From: Lates calcarifer
Lineage: Eukaryota; Chordata; Actinopteri; Centropomidae
Length of the DNA stretch: 64,000 bases
Reading direction: 5' to 3'
NCBI RefSeq assembly: GCF_001640805.2
Contig: NC_066845.1
Span: forward strand, 21,640,307 to 21,704,306
Of this stretch, positions 41,001 to 54,200 are shown piece after piece. The first letter of the stretch is position 1, and each line of letters opens with the position of its first letter. The notes under the pieces were generated by a model. It was not told the origin of the DNA and did not search any database. It worked only from the letters and a program-made list of their open reading frames with translations. The position numbers and the translations under genes were made by a program.

Positions 41001-44000
41001 TTATTAATGCTCTCTCTGTCTGTCTGTCTCTCCTTTTCTGTCTTTCTCTCCCCTGTTTTTCCCGCTTCCCTCAACACAGAAGAAGAGATTTGGAACTCTG
41101 TATTTTGTTTGTTCTGCATCCTCTTTTCACATCGAATTTTGGCATTTTATGTAGGTTGGGGTTTTGATGGGAAGAGGTACTGAAACCTGTTAGGGAGGTA
41201 GTGGATGTACGATGCAGCTCATTGTAGAGATTTGTTGCAGTTCTGCAGGATTTGTGTTCTGTTAGGTCAATCAGATAGAAAATGAGAGAACTGGATCTAC
41301 AGATTGTCTCTGTTCTCTACACACTGCAGGCTCTTAGAAGGAAGCCACACTCTCCTGCTCTCTGCATAATGAATGATCACTTTGGGAAGAGAGGCACAAT
41401 TCACTTTCTCCTGCCCTGACACAGTTCACCGACCATAGAGGATACGTCATTTTTACCACAATATAACACTAAAACATTTCTCAATTTCATGTGTTCCATG
41501 AAGTATTGTCATCAACATCAACGTTCTCATGGTGCTTTCTTCCAAACAAAACCCCACAACTCTTTAGATGAATTTGTCTTAAAAATACATTTCACTTTCA
41601 GTCAAAGTAACCAACATGGTGCTTGATGAAGGCTTTTTAATAAACAGATAAATAACTGGTAAAAAGGATTTTTTGGGCAATAGCTTTTGTCTTACATTGG
41701 TATTCCTACGTCAGAGAACAAGCCATGGACAGATGTGGTTCTTTTCTCATCTCTGAAAAGCTTCTTCCAGCTAGATGCACCTTTTGGCTTTGGCTATTTT
41801 AGGAATAAATTCTCCCACATTTTCCTAATTTCTCTTTGTGTTTCCACTCATAGACCAGGTGGGAAGCAATAGTTTTTCAGTCCCTCTGGCTTGAGCTTCA
41901 GTGGCTTTCCTTCTTGGCACTTGCACTGTTTGGCTGCATGCCCGAGACACACAGAGGCTTTTTTCATTCTCAAATATCTCTCCCTCTCTCCCCCCTCTTT
42001 TTTTCATCTGGGTTGACTTCCGCTCTCCCTGCACTTGGGAGAACTTATGGGAAATGTGTGTTAACGTGCCACATGCCGACTTATTCGCCCGTTTGAGGTG
42101 TGGCTGCACTTCCGCATTGGGGTCCTTGATAATACCGCTGTTGGCGTGGTCCCCAGAAACTTTGCATAACTGACAAACTTGCAAAAGTATAGTGTGTAAA
42201 AATAGCTGGGTGAGCAGGAGAGCCTGACAGGGCCAGAGTGAAGAGTGCAACAGTGTGACTGAACCAGTGTGAACCCTGCGTCGTCAGCACATTCCAGGGT
42301 TTGGACAATGAGAAGCACACAGTGTACTCTCTGTCAGATTGCCTGCATAGCTGACTGGTCTGTAGCCAGGACTCTGTGCTGCCTGAAACAAGGCCACTGC
42401 AACACAGATGCACAAAATTCTGCAAAATGAGCTCAAAAATTTATAGTCAGTGTACCATACATTTCAGTTATGTTAGGATTGCCTTGTTTGGACACAGCAT
42501 TGAACTGAAACTGTTTCTTGCGTGAAAAGGTGAACTTGAGGTCAGGGATAAGATTAGACATGACTAAAAAGTAGATCCTCTCATACAGAATTATCAGTGC
42601 AACAGTGGTGCTGTGGTTTTTCTTCAAATAAGATTAAGCATTGTGAAATGTAAAGCACCTAAATGCTGGCTAAAATGTGAAGACTTGGTTGATGCAGGAA
42701 TCTGTTCCCAGACTAGGACCCCAGGGGAATTGAGTTTGTGTACCACAAACAGGAACTCAGTGTTGTACACACTGATTCTTTCTGTTAGAGTTGACATTTG
42801 ACAGCTAGGTTTGGTTAAGCTTCTCATAGAACCTAAAAAATCTTAGTCAGGAACTGAAAATGTTTAGTCAGGAAGTTATCTTTGAGTCTCTGGATTGGAA
42901 GGTGAATATATCCACCCATGTAAAAACCCCTAAACTCCACACCCTGACATTCCACTGGACTGTTAAGAGTATAAAACCACCTACTGTTTCCTGTCAACTG
43001 TTTTCACGGGAAAATGTATTTCTTTCACTTTTCATTTTACATTATGCTCATTTCACAGAATCTCATAGGCTATGACAAGATTGGCACAGAGAGACAAAAT
43101 ATGATGAGGAAAGACGTGACGCCCTTTGCTGCTGCTGGACATTCAAAACATGCCTAATATCTGTCCAATTCCTCTGACAATACAAATGTTTTGCTCACAT
43201 AACTGTACCCACAGTTAACCTGACACTCCCAGCATAGCTCAGATGCCTGTTCAAAAATACTCAGGCTGGGAGGCTGCCAGTGTATGCTCTCACACACTTT
43301 CCCATCCCATCATGTCTCTTGACAATTATTATTCTAATACAATCAGCTGGTACTGTGAGACAATTCCTAATGGAAGTGCACGGGAAGATTAAATCGCTAA
43401 AATCACTTGTGCCGTGAGTGATCCTCAAACTCAATCAAATTCAACAAATATGCCTTAATTGCTGTGTCAGTTACAAAACAGGCTTTAAGTCAGATTGGAC
43501 ATTTTAATATCTGCTCAAATTAAGAAGTTTATAATAAGATTTAGCGTGCAGCTGGGTCTTGCTGTGTCATATTTAGCTGTCTCACTGCTACATTTGTTGT
43601 CACATATTTGCAAAGTGGAATGTGATTTAACAGCACTGATGTTAAAATGTGGAAGTCTATACATGAATTAGGTTTAGATAAATAAGGGACCAATAATGGC
43701 CGAGCAGCAGCTGTATCATTCACCACATACTGTAGGATGCATTAAGTCATTTAATGCTTATATATGTATTGGCACTGTTCTGTGCAATTGTGGTGCAAAT
43801 GCATAAGTTGTATTATGTTATCATACATTTAGCACACCTGATAATGATCATTATAGTAAAGCCCCATGAATCCAGCTATGGTTATTATTATTATTATTTT
43901 ATTTTTTTGGGCATGTTTTTGCCTCTATTTGACAGTGAAAGTAGGACAGACTGGAGTTATGGTCAGGAAGAAAAGGGGATGACATGTGACAAAGGTCAGT

Positions 44001-47000
44001 TGATTCTAACTGTGTTTTTATCTTTAGAGATACTAAATATTGGCACAAAATACCAGCTCCCAAGACCTTCAGTTCCAGCATACAGAACCCTAAACAGCAG
44101 GACCCTGCCCTGTTACAAGCAATGGAATATTTACAGCACTTTTCATGGTTTGACAAGCCTTAGCGTAAAATGATTCAAAATCATTGGAAAGCCATACTGG
44201 CTGAATCTGTGTCCAGGCTGACCCTCCTCCTGTATAGGGACTCCTTTAGGCAGCACACCAAGCCTTTTTAGAAACACCATAGCCCCTTATTCATTTAGAA
44301 GACCCTTGATCACCAAACCTTTGCTTGTTAACTCAGATCCACACAAAGCTTTAATGCTGCCTTGGTGTGTGCTTTTATACTGTGTGATGTTAACACAGCA
44401 GCATTTGTCAGCATTTGCGTACTGGCTCTGTGAATACTTCCACTGCTGGCTTAAAGGTGGGAGAGCAAAGCCCCCAATTCCACTTCTGTACCTTTAATAC
44501 AGAACAACGAGGTGGAGTAATGGTGCAATATTCCTGCCTTGTTCAGACTGTGTAAAAGGGGCCCCTGACTCCATGTTCCATGGCTCATTCTGCCAATAAT
44601 ACTCCAGGGGATTCATTTGCAACTTTAACTGTGGTAGAACCATCCCCCATCTATAGAGAGATGCCAAATTAAAGGAAAAACCAAAATAAAGTGTCTCAGC
44701 CAGACACAGCTTTGGTGTGCTTCGACGCTGATTCTCCAAATCTCTGAACTCCACTGGAGGGGTGAACACCATTCTTCCAAAAGATATTCCCTCAGTTGGT
44801 GTTTTGATGATGGTGGTGGAGAAATCTTCCATAGGAGTTCAACTGGGATTAGAACTGGTGACTGTGAGGGCCGCAGCATATAATTCACATCATTTTCATA
44901 CTCAGCACATCATTCAGTGACTCCTCGTGCCCTGTGGTAGGGGGCATTGTCATTGTCATGTCTGTTTCCCCACTAATTTTTCAGGTTTTTCCTTTAATTT
45001 GTCACCCATCCACCTGTTCTTCTCTCAGCAGTAGTCAGTGACTCTCTCTGGATAGTGACATAATGTTTTCTCTGACATACCACGATCAGTGCTCATGACT
45101 TACCTTTTCCCTCCATCTTCTCCTTTCCTCTTTGCAGTATCTAGCATCCTCACCCTCCTCAGCTTTGATGGACGTGGCTGTCTGCCCTGCCTGTCTCTCT
45201 GTCTCTTCTCTTTCTGCTGTGCACCTTTGAACCCGGCATCACTGCACTTGATCATGTCACAAAAGTCTGGCTCTAGTTGACTTATCCACTCCTGCAGCAT
45301 GCCTGAGAGAACTGCACTGTACGTCACACTCCTCTCTCTTCTCCAAAGCTTTGTCGGCTCATTTCAGTCATGAGCACTGAGACTGATGAATATGTATCCT
45401 GGGCTCTTTTAGCAGCACTTTTGAGGATCTCTAACAAAGCGGGATGAGAGAGCCCTTTGTGGTTGTCTTCTGGATTTAACCATGACATTTCTCTGGAGCC
45501 TGCTGCCACTTTTTATCTTCAACAGACTTTATCCCTAGGTCAGACTCGCGGCCCCTTTTGAAGACTGACATTGTCAAAGCTCACAGTCAAAATTCTTGCT
45601 CCAAACATCATATTTCATTATTCGGAAACAGTCAGTTTGAATCTTTGGGCCTTAATTGAGTTGTTAAAGCACAGCAGAAATATCTTGACAAACACAAACA
45701 AATGTGCCCTCAAGGAAACCCAGACACAACGTTAAACAGTGTTCACTTATAGCACATGATCAACGCAATGCAGTGGTGGGAGCATCAATGAGGACAGAGA
45801 TCAGCATTTCCCTCATCTGCCCTGTGCTCAAACTCACTGCACCCTGGACTGGAGTAATAAACGGCAAGGAGCAGAGAACCAGGCCATCATCATGATCATC
45901 ATCATCTTAAAACACCCTCTGACTCCTGCACCCACCCCACCCACAGAGCAGGCCTCACACTGAGAGATTTAGAAATAGCACAGAGCAGGGAAGCAGAGGA
46001 GTGAAAATCATAGGCAGCAATTCTGGTTTCACATTTCCGTTATCAGTGGGAGCCAGCAGGGTGAGCCAGCATGGGAATGACCTGGATACTGATCGACCTT
46101 TATTCTTCCTAGATGCTGTCTGTGCCACCTTGCGGCCAGACAGACCTAGCTGATTTAAATGATGCTGCTGGTGTGTTAAGCAAAAGTAACTGAGCAGAAA
46201 GAGAGGGAATATGAGCAGGTTGTTGGAAGAGGCAAAGTATCTAATTTTAGTGTCAAAATTGAGGCGCACCCTAAAAAATAATCCTCCAGGTGCCACCAGT
46301 GCAGCAGTATACACACAAAAGACAATGGGAAATAACAAAGTGTCAAAGTTTGATACCTTGAGTTGCCTAATTTTGCCATTTGTCTGATGTTAACCATAGC
46401 ACCTTCCAATGCCACGTCACCCTGTCCTGGTCCTGGCCTTGTTAACACCTTGCTACACCTGGTAGACTAAACAGGGCCATTATTGTCTTTCCATATTTTG
46501 TCTACAATTACATTTTATTCCCATACAGTCATATTACTTAGGTTTTTTGCGTGACAAACTCTCCGAAGCATTCTGCCCCATCACAGTATGGGAGCATGCT
46601 GCTGCGTCACACCAACAGGGACACTGTGTCCTTAACGCAGCGTACCATGCTTTGTGCTCTGTTGACCTGATCAGCTCTGCCTAAGCCAACGTTAAGCTCA
46701 TCTTTTTGTCCTACTGTATTTATGAAAGACAGGCGACCGTTCACTCCACTGTGGATAAAACACGCAGAGCTCAAGTATGATATTTTTAGAGATGCATAAA
46801 TGCACGATTCTCAACGGTAGACGAACACTAGTGGTATAAGTCGGGGATGTTTAAGTCAAACGTTGCAGTGTTTTGAATTGGCTGATCCTCTGCATAACAG
46901 TTTGACGACTATGCAGCAGAGTTGTTGAGGCCAGTGCTTTGGAGAGTTGCTCAGAGACTTAACCCTCCTCCCCAGCACCTTCCTCTTCTCTAGCAGAGGA

Positions 47001-50000
47001 AAATCTCTGCTGAATTCATGTCTCCTTTCAGATTTCTAAGAGGCGTTAAACCTTTCTGGATTAAAGAAGGTAATCTGACAGGCAGAAGATTGTATTAGCT
47101 GGAGTGTTGGCAGAGCTTTTAATTTCTCCTCTCTTTTCATTTCCCCCTCTCAGCCTGCCTCTCCTGCTGACCTGCTAGATGGTATTATTGTGTTTTTCTT
47201 TTGAATTACAGCAAAAACATCCACATCTTCCCTACTATTCACTCTCTTCTCTCCCTCTCACATGCTCTCTATTCCACTCTTTCCATATCTCTCCTCTTCC
47301 GCTCTCTCCTACCTCTCTCTGGCTCTTCCAGCAGTGACAGCATACTTGTGCGAACCCATGATTTATCATTTGCTAATCCGTGCTGATTATGGAGCTTTCC
47401 ACATGGCCCTTATCTGTTGCTGAGCCTGCTTTTCACTCCATAGCTGCCAATTATCTTTCAGGCAGCCCGCAAACAGACCTGTCTCTGTCAGCCAGCTGCC
47501 GAACCACCAAGTATGTGTGCATGCACAGTCGCACCAGTGATAGACTGCCTGGGTACATGTATTTTTGGTCCAAGTACTTGTTGAAGTGTCAGATTGAGAG
47601 ATCAAATTCAGTATTGCGTTTTGGAAATTTTCTGCACTTTCACCAAATGGTCCCATTCAGCATCACCTGCAGAGGGCGGGTTGTTGAAGAAGAAGGTTGG
47701 AAACTGCAGCTGAAAAGCTGTCCATCATGGACACTTAAACTGCTTGACAAACTGGATCTAGTCATGGCATTACTTCAGCTGCAGAGAGACAACATGGATA
47801 AACAACCAGCTAATATTAAAACCCTGTCCAAATCATCGTGGTGACAAATGATGCTGACAAATATTAAAGCTGTTAATCCGAATGTTTGTCCTGGACAGCC
47901 TTTAATGCAGAGACCTGATACTAATTTAGTTACACACTGCTGTTGGCTAAAAATACAGCACAGAGGATGCTCTGTCACAAGCTTTTACTAATTTGTCTTG
48001 ACATCCTGAAGCTTAGATATTAGTATTTTAGCATCAAGGTCAGCATTCTGCTTGCCTTACAAATCTACCACCCGCATAGTTAGGACCAAGAGCCGTGATG
48101 ACGATGCCTCACTGTGACTCATCCAACACTTCCTGTAGCCAGGCGGCGGGACGGCCAAGGTTGGTGTATGACAGCATGAGGTCAGGGGGAGCGAGGTCTC
48201 GCCTGTGGGGAGGGTATGCAGATCACGGCCCACTCAGCTGATGTGGTGTCTAATTGTCAGCATAATGGGAAGTGACGTGCACATCAGAGCAATGTGGGTC
48301 AGAGCGCCAGACGACCAGCCTGCGGCCTGTATCTGCTCCGCCTGTCTAATCTGCTGTAGTCCAACCAGACGGGACTCTCTAATCGACCCTGATATTCACT
48401 GAACACACATTAACATCTTCCCCTCACACTCAGGAACACACACATGGAACGAAGGGAGTTATCTATCCAAAACATGTAAGAGATTCAAATGTAGTGGGTG
48501 TCAGTGGAAAGAATGCAGTCCTCTTGTAATACGTTGAATCATCATTTAATTGTGAAGAAACAATCTTGCTAAAAAAAAAAGAGAGACCAGCAAAGGGCTC
48601 CCTCCTCCTGCTGTTTGAGTCAAACATGGCTAAAGGTCCCAACAAATATCTTGTGCAAACTGGCATGCTAGTTTCCTTTTGTTGTATTTAATGAAGACAA
48701 ATCTTAATTCACTGAAAGCATGATAAATCCTGATTTTACACTTCCATTTATCTCCTCATCTCTGCACCTTTTCCTCTGATGCAATGTCCACTATATTTAT
48801 AATATTTTCCACGCCCTTGTGGGTTTTGAAATGTTTATGCAGAAGGCTAAATATAAATGTCAGGGTATGTAGTTTCCCCACAGTGCAGCATGGGCTGAGC
48901 TGTGATTTTTCACTGGGTGAAAATGGCTTGGATGGATGCAGTACTTAATAGGATTCCCATGACATGGTCAGGGGCTGACGTTTGAAGGAAGGAAGGGAAG
49001 GGAAAGGTTGGGGAGGGGACAATAAGCTGTGATGGTGGAAAAAAAAGTGCAAACTTTTGCGAGTGTTTGCTTAGCACCTGTGTACGGACTTAACAACTCC
49101 ATCGTAGCCAGAGGGAAGTGACACATGGGGGCCTTGAAGTGTTTTGACATTTTGTGCTCAGACAGGTTTTTTACGGCTGGGGGAAGAGGCCCGGAGGAGT
49201 TCAGCCTGTGCGAATCTGCCTCTGCCTCATCAAAGGCAGTAATTTCCTGTTCATTTCAGGCCCCCATCCCCCAGCCCAGAGCTCTTGTCTGCTAATCCCA
49301 CCCTGCAAACTGCCCCCACTCCCCTGTCCTCCCTCCAATCCCTACCCCAGGCCCCCCTGCTGGTGTCCTGCCTGCCTGTGCTTCAGCTTGCTACACTCCA
49401 GGGCTTGGGGCTGGGAGGCTATATGCTTTGTGTCAGCAGGCTTGCGGCTGAGCACTAACAAATCCTCATTGTCCCACGCGGGAGTGGTGACTTGGGCGGG
49501 AGGGGGGGCATCGTTGTCTGGTTTCTATTCAAATCCAGGTACACACACAGGGCTGGGAGGGAGCAAGGGGTGCAGAGGGGCTTATAGAGCTCCAAGCCTG
49601 GGACCAAAGTCCATCCAGACCTCAGCTCAGGCCAGGCTGGGCCAAGGTGCAGGGTCACAGGAGCCACTTACACAACTGCTGCCTTCTCTGAAACTCACCA
49701 GATTGCATTGGCTGATCAATAAGTGATATTGGACCTCACAAAACTGTCAAGGTTTCCAAAATACTGCATAGCAAATCTCTCAAGTTCACCTCCACAGAGT
49801 CCAAGCGTTATCATTTGTCAACAAAGGACTTTGGCTACCTGTAATCAATCTGCAAAGTTTGTACTGTCACAGGGTGTTTTTCTCATCTGGAGACAAAACA
49901 TTTTTGTAGCAGCTGTATGTGAGCTGAAGAGCAGAGTTTAGTGGCCTGTGTTTCAGTGACAAACTCATGGAAAGGCTCTGTTGACTGGCTATGGAGTGTA

Positions 50001-51247
50001 TGACTCCATTTGCCAGACATTGCTGGTGATGAGGGCTGAGATGTGTATCTGGGTAACAAGACTCTACATGTACAGGCATTTCAAAGAATGACTTGTGCTC
50101 TGCTTTCACTCTATGAGCCTCAGACATGTGCTACATGTACACACATACTGAGGTTTTTTTAATTAATATTTTCAACTGCACAGCCTGGGCTGTTTTTGTT
50201 TTTTCACCTGAAATCGTGACTTAGGGTGAAGACACTTGTTTTACCGTTCCAATAGCAGCTGAGTGTAGCTTCAGACAGCAGCTTTTTCTTGACATCACCA
50301 GCACTCAGATATCAATCCAGACTTATTTGTGTGTGTGTTGTTTGCCCGTCCTGTTGTTAAGCCTTTGTGCTGTCTGTGAATGTTTTTTTTTTTTTTGAAG
50401 GGGGGACTACGGCAGCAGCAGCAGCCATCTGTGATAAGGGACAATGTTTTTCTCGGTTGTTGCTATTCCCTCACGCACTCACGCACTCAGCTTTTTGCGG
50501 TGGATTAAGAGCTTTGGACAAAAGCAGACCAGGGCAAAAAAAAAAAAAAAAAAAGAAATACAGGGACGGCCAGCATTTCCTGTCAGTAAATACATTCCAT
50601 ACTCAGCGACCCCCACGCAAGCTGCCGGGGAAAACCAACAGAAAAGGGAATAGAAAAAAACAACCTCTGAAAATTACAGTCTGTCCTACTCTTCCTCTTT
50701 TGTCGCTGTCTATATTTAACCACCTCCTACATTTACACTTTTTATACTGTATTTTCCTCCCTTCACCTCAGTTCATCAGCTTTTTGCAGTTTTGATTTTG
50801 AACCAAAAAAAGGCACACAATTTGTGTGCAAACTGCAGCTGAAAGATTTTCACAAATGATGCAAGGAGAATTATTTTTAGCTCCTTCAACTGTGCCTCAA
50901 CTGCCTGAGTTTCATAAAGCAAAGCATGCATGGGCCTTTCAAAGAAGGCGAGGTGCAAGGTGAGTGCTCTGAGAGGCGGTCATGAAGTGAAGCATGATCA
51001 CCTCTAACCCCGACCGCAACTCTAACCCTCACCCTAATGCTAAAGGCGGGGTATCCCCTCCCCTCGTGGAGCGGAGCAGCAGCTGGCTGACCTGTCCCTC
51101 TGCCGCTGCCTCTAATGGCTGACCTGCCCTGTCTGGACGGCCCTGCTCTCTTTTGTCTACTGTCTGGCTCAGTTCCTCCCAGTTAAACATCGCTACTGGC
51201 TACCGCAGTCCGCATTTCCACAGACCAAGCTTTAGAAAAAAAAAAAA

Positions 51248-51284
<37 letters not shown>

Positions 51285-54200
51285 ACAAGCACACACACTT
51301 TTCACACTTGGCACACTTTGTCCGGCGCACACAATCTCTCCGTCTCTGGCACATACATCCTTTTCAAAACTCTCCCACACACAGAGCCTCTGTCTGGTTT
51401 CACACACACACACACACACACAGACATACATAGTTGTAGAGAAACTGTACCAAGCACAAACACTCACACACATCATGAACATAAAAATGTTTTTGTTCCT
51501 GCTATAACAGAAGCACTTTTACAAATGAATATTTGGCAGAACAGAAGAAAACCAGTTTTTCTATGAGATTTTGAAGGGAGTATTTTTAAATGACTCATGC
51601 AGTGGTTTAAAATTAGAACAAGTGGGAAAATGGTAAAGGCAAGTGTTTTAATCAGTGAAGCTGGAAATGAAAAGACTCAGAGAACGAGCAGTTCAGATAC
51701 TTACCCACAGTGTGACCAAAACTTCGGCACCGTCAGTCTATGGTGATTAAGATGGTTGAAACAAATCAAACACAAGAGAGCGAAAAGCTTCCATATTCGG
51801 GGAGAAATCTCGTGTAGATAGGCTGAAAAGTTGCTGCTGAAATGGATTGAACGGGTTCCTCGCTCTGCGTCTCTCCTACACACACATACTTGCAGATACA
51901 CACTCCTGACACACAGTCTTTCAGTCTGATCTCTCTGCCTCTAGTGGGAACCCAGCCAGTAGTTTGCAAATACAAGTACCTTACAAATCTCTCTCTTTCT
52001 CTTTCTCTCCCTCACCCTCCCTCCCCCTTTCTCTCTTTCCGTGCTTCTACATAGATAAACAAGCACACGCATTCCCACATGCACCCCCCCCAGGCACCCC
52101 TCCACACCACCCTCCCCACCCTCACTCACACACACACGCACGCACACACACACACACACACACACTCACACAAGAGCCTGGCTACGATGCGAGTTATTGA
52201 ACTGCTCCACATTTTCTTGCATGCACTATATATGAGGCAGTTGACGGACAGCAACACATAGAGTCATGTGTGGAGCAAGGGCTGCTTTGATAGGCTGACA
52301 GCCTGAGAGAAGAGAGGGGGCAGGGGGGGCTGTGATTGGTCTAAGCTCAGACCATTGAAAGTAGAGGGCTTCTCTATTGAATGGCTGCTGCTCTGGGTGG
52401 AGTTTGGGTGACATTGCTCAGAAAAAAAATAACATCCTGAGAGTTTTGTGCCTTCACTGGAGTTTAAACTGCTGTGGCTAGACAGTGTAGAGGGATTATA
52501 AATGTCACTGTTAGACAGCTAGATAAACACAAACAAACAGTAACAAAAACAGTACATATTCACATTTGTGAAGTCTTATCCAGCCTAGTGACAGTTTGGC
52601 ACTTTTGCTTCAAATTGACCAATAAATTTAACATCAAAATTGATGATTAGTTTTCTCAGTTCAACACTGTCTTAGTGTTAATATGACACTGGTCCCAGTG
52701 ACCTGTCAGAAACATGGTGCATTGCTGTAATCTTTTGAAATGAAATTTTGTCCTGATGTGTCCTCACAAGTCTAGTAAGACCAACGTATGTGTTAATGTG
52801 TGTGAGCGATGATGGCATAGCGAGGCCTGGAGTGCTGCCAAGTGCTTTCATTCACACCTGATTAGATCACTCTGACCTGGATAACACACAGTGCTCCACG
52901 CTTGGCAACACGCTGCAACACAAGCCTTTTGTTTGGCCCTAACAGAAAATTGCTCCACCACCGACTACCTCCAAGTCAGATGTATATGACGTTAAAGCAG
53001 ATATCTCGGTGGACGTCAGGACTGTAAAGCTGTTCCACTTTTCCAATTCCCTCTCCATGTGAAGAACTTGCCTTGTCGTTCACTTACTTGAATGACATCA
53101 TCACTCGCTGTGTAGACTCAAACATGCAAGCAATGAAGTATTTGGAGACAAGGTCTAGAGTCACCTATGAAATACATCTTTCAGAACTGATAAAGTCAGG
53201 ATCAGGCTGAATTTCTACATATTTTGGGCTTGTCATTCTTTCCAACAGTGTGCTCTATCACAGACAATGTTGATTGAATGCTTGTTTCTATTTTCTTTAA
53301 AGTTGAAGATATGTGAATATCATGCGATATGAGGGGTTGCCTATCAGCCTGTCCCCCAGTGTCTCGTAGAGCTACCTACTTTCATATTTATAACAGTTTT
53401 TAGGGTGTGAGTATTATGCATGTTGACTCTGCCTCCTCACAGAGGTAAATATCAAATCATAGATGTTCATGATGTGCAGGTTAAGCCATGATTTATCAAA
53501 AGAAACACCATAAAATACAACAGCCCCATAGCTGTCTTATATAAGTCTACCTTGCTAAAACAGTCAAGTTTATCAAAGTTTCATTCAAGAATCAGTTTGG
53601 TGTTTTTATTTGTGAGAAAAGAGTTTGACCTAGAGAACAGTCTTTTGTTCTGTAATAGGATTTATTTGTTGCATTTACTTTACTTGTGTATTTCATAGCT
53701 ATTCCAAAATAATAAACTTGGCTAGAACAGATGTGATTCTCATATGCTCTTCACTGACTGTGTTGCTGATGAACACTGTCTTTCAGACAACGTTGCAGTT
53801 GTTGGAAGCTTCCAGTCTTTGCACTAAGCTCAACTAGATACATCCTGGACCTGTCAGTGTGCTGGACACTCAGGGATGAAAGGATTATTGATCTTCTCAC
53901 CTGACTCTGTGTTAGAGAGCAAACAATTTCCCTAAATGTTGAACTGTTCCTTTAAGAAATAAAAGTTGAACAGTGATTCATTTATTTATTTATTTATTTT
54001 CTGTCAGTGGCTCGAATTGCATCTCCTTCCTACACCCAACGCTATATCTTCACATTAGCATTTAGTTCTGTATCGAACACAGCATCTTGGTAAGGCATCA
54101 GCTAATTATCCTCTCTCTAAAACACCTCTTTGTTGTGCTAATGTGCTCTCTGTGATAGCATCTCCATCCATAACCTTCTCCATGTGTACAGATAACCTGG

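Noticed and set aside
40695..41183. 162-codon plus-strand ORF
   Set aside because: Composition follows TCTG/TCTC simple sequence; the hydrophobic run is a by-product of CT-rich DNA.
47380..47844. 154-codon plus-strand ORF
   Set aside because: No recognisable domain; intronic, with no supporting splice sites seen.
49154..49726. 190-codon plus-strand ORF as a protein gene
   Set aside because: Pro/Cys/Ser-rich translation of a GC-rich, C-tract-rich intron block; no family resemblance or splice structure.
51025..51055. Telomere-like CTAACCC units
   Set aside because: Only a few degenerate, non-tandem units; not an interstitial telomere.
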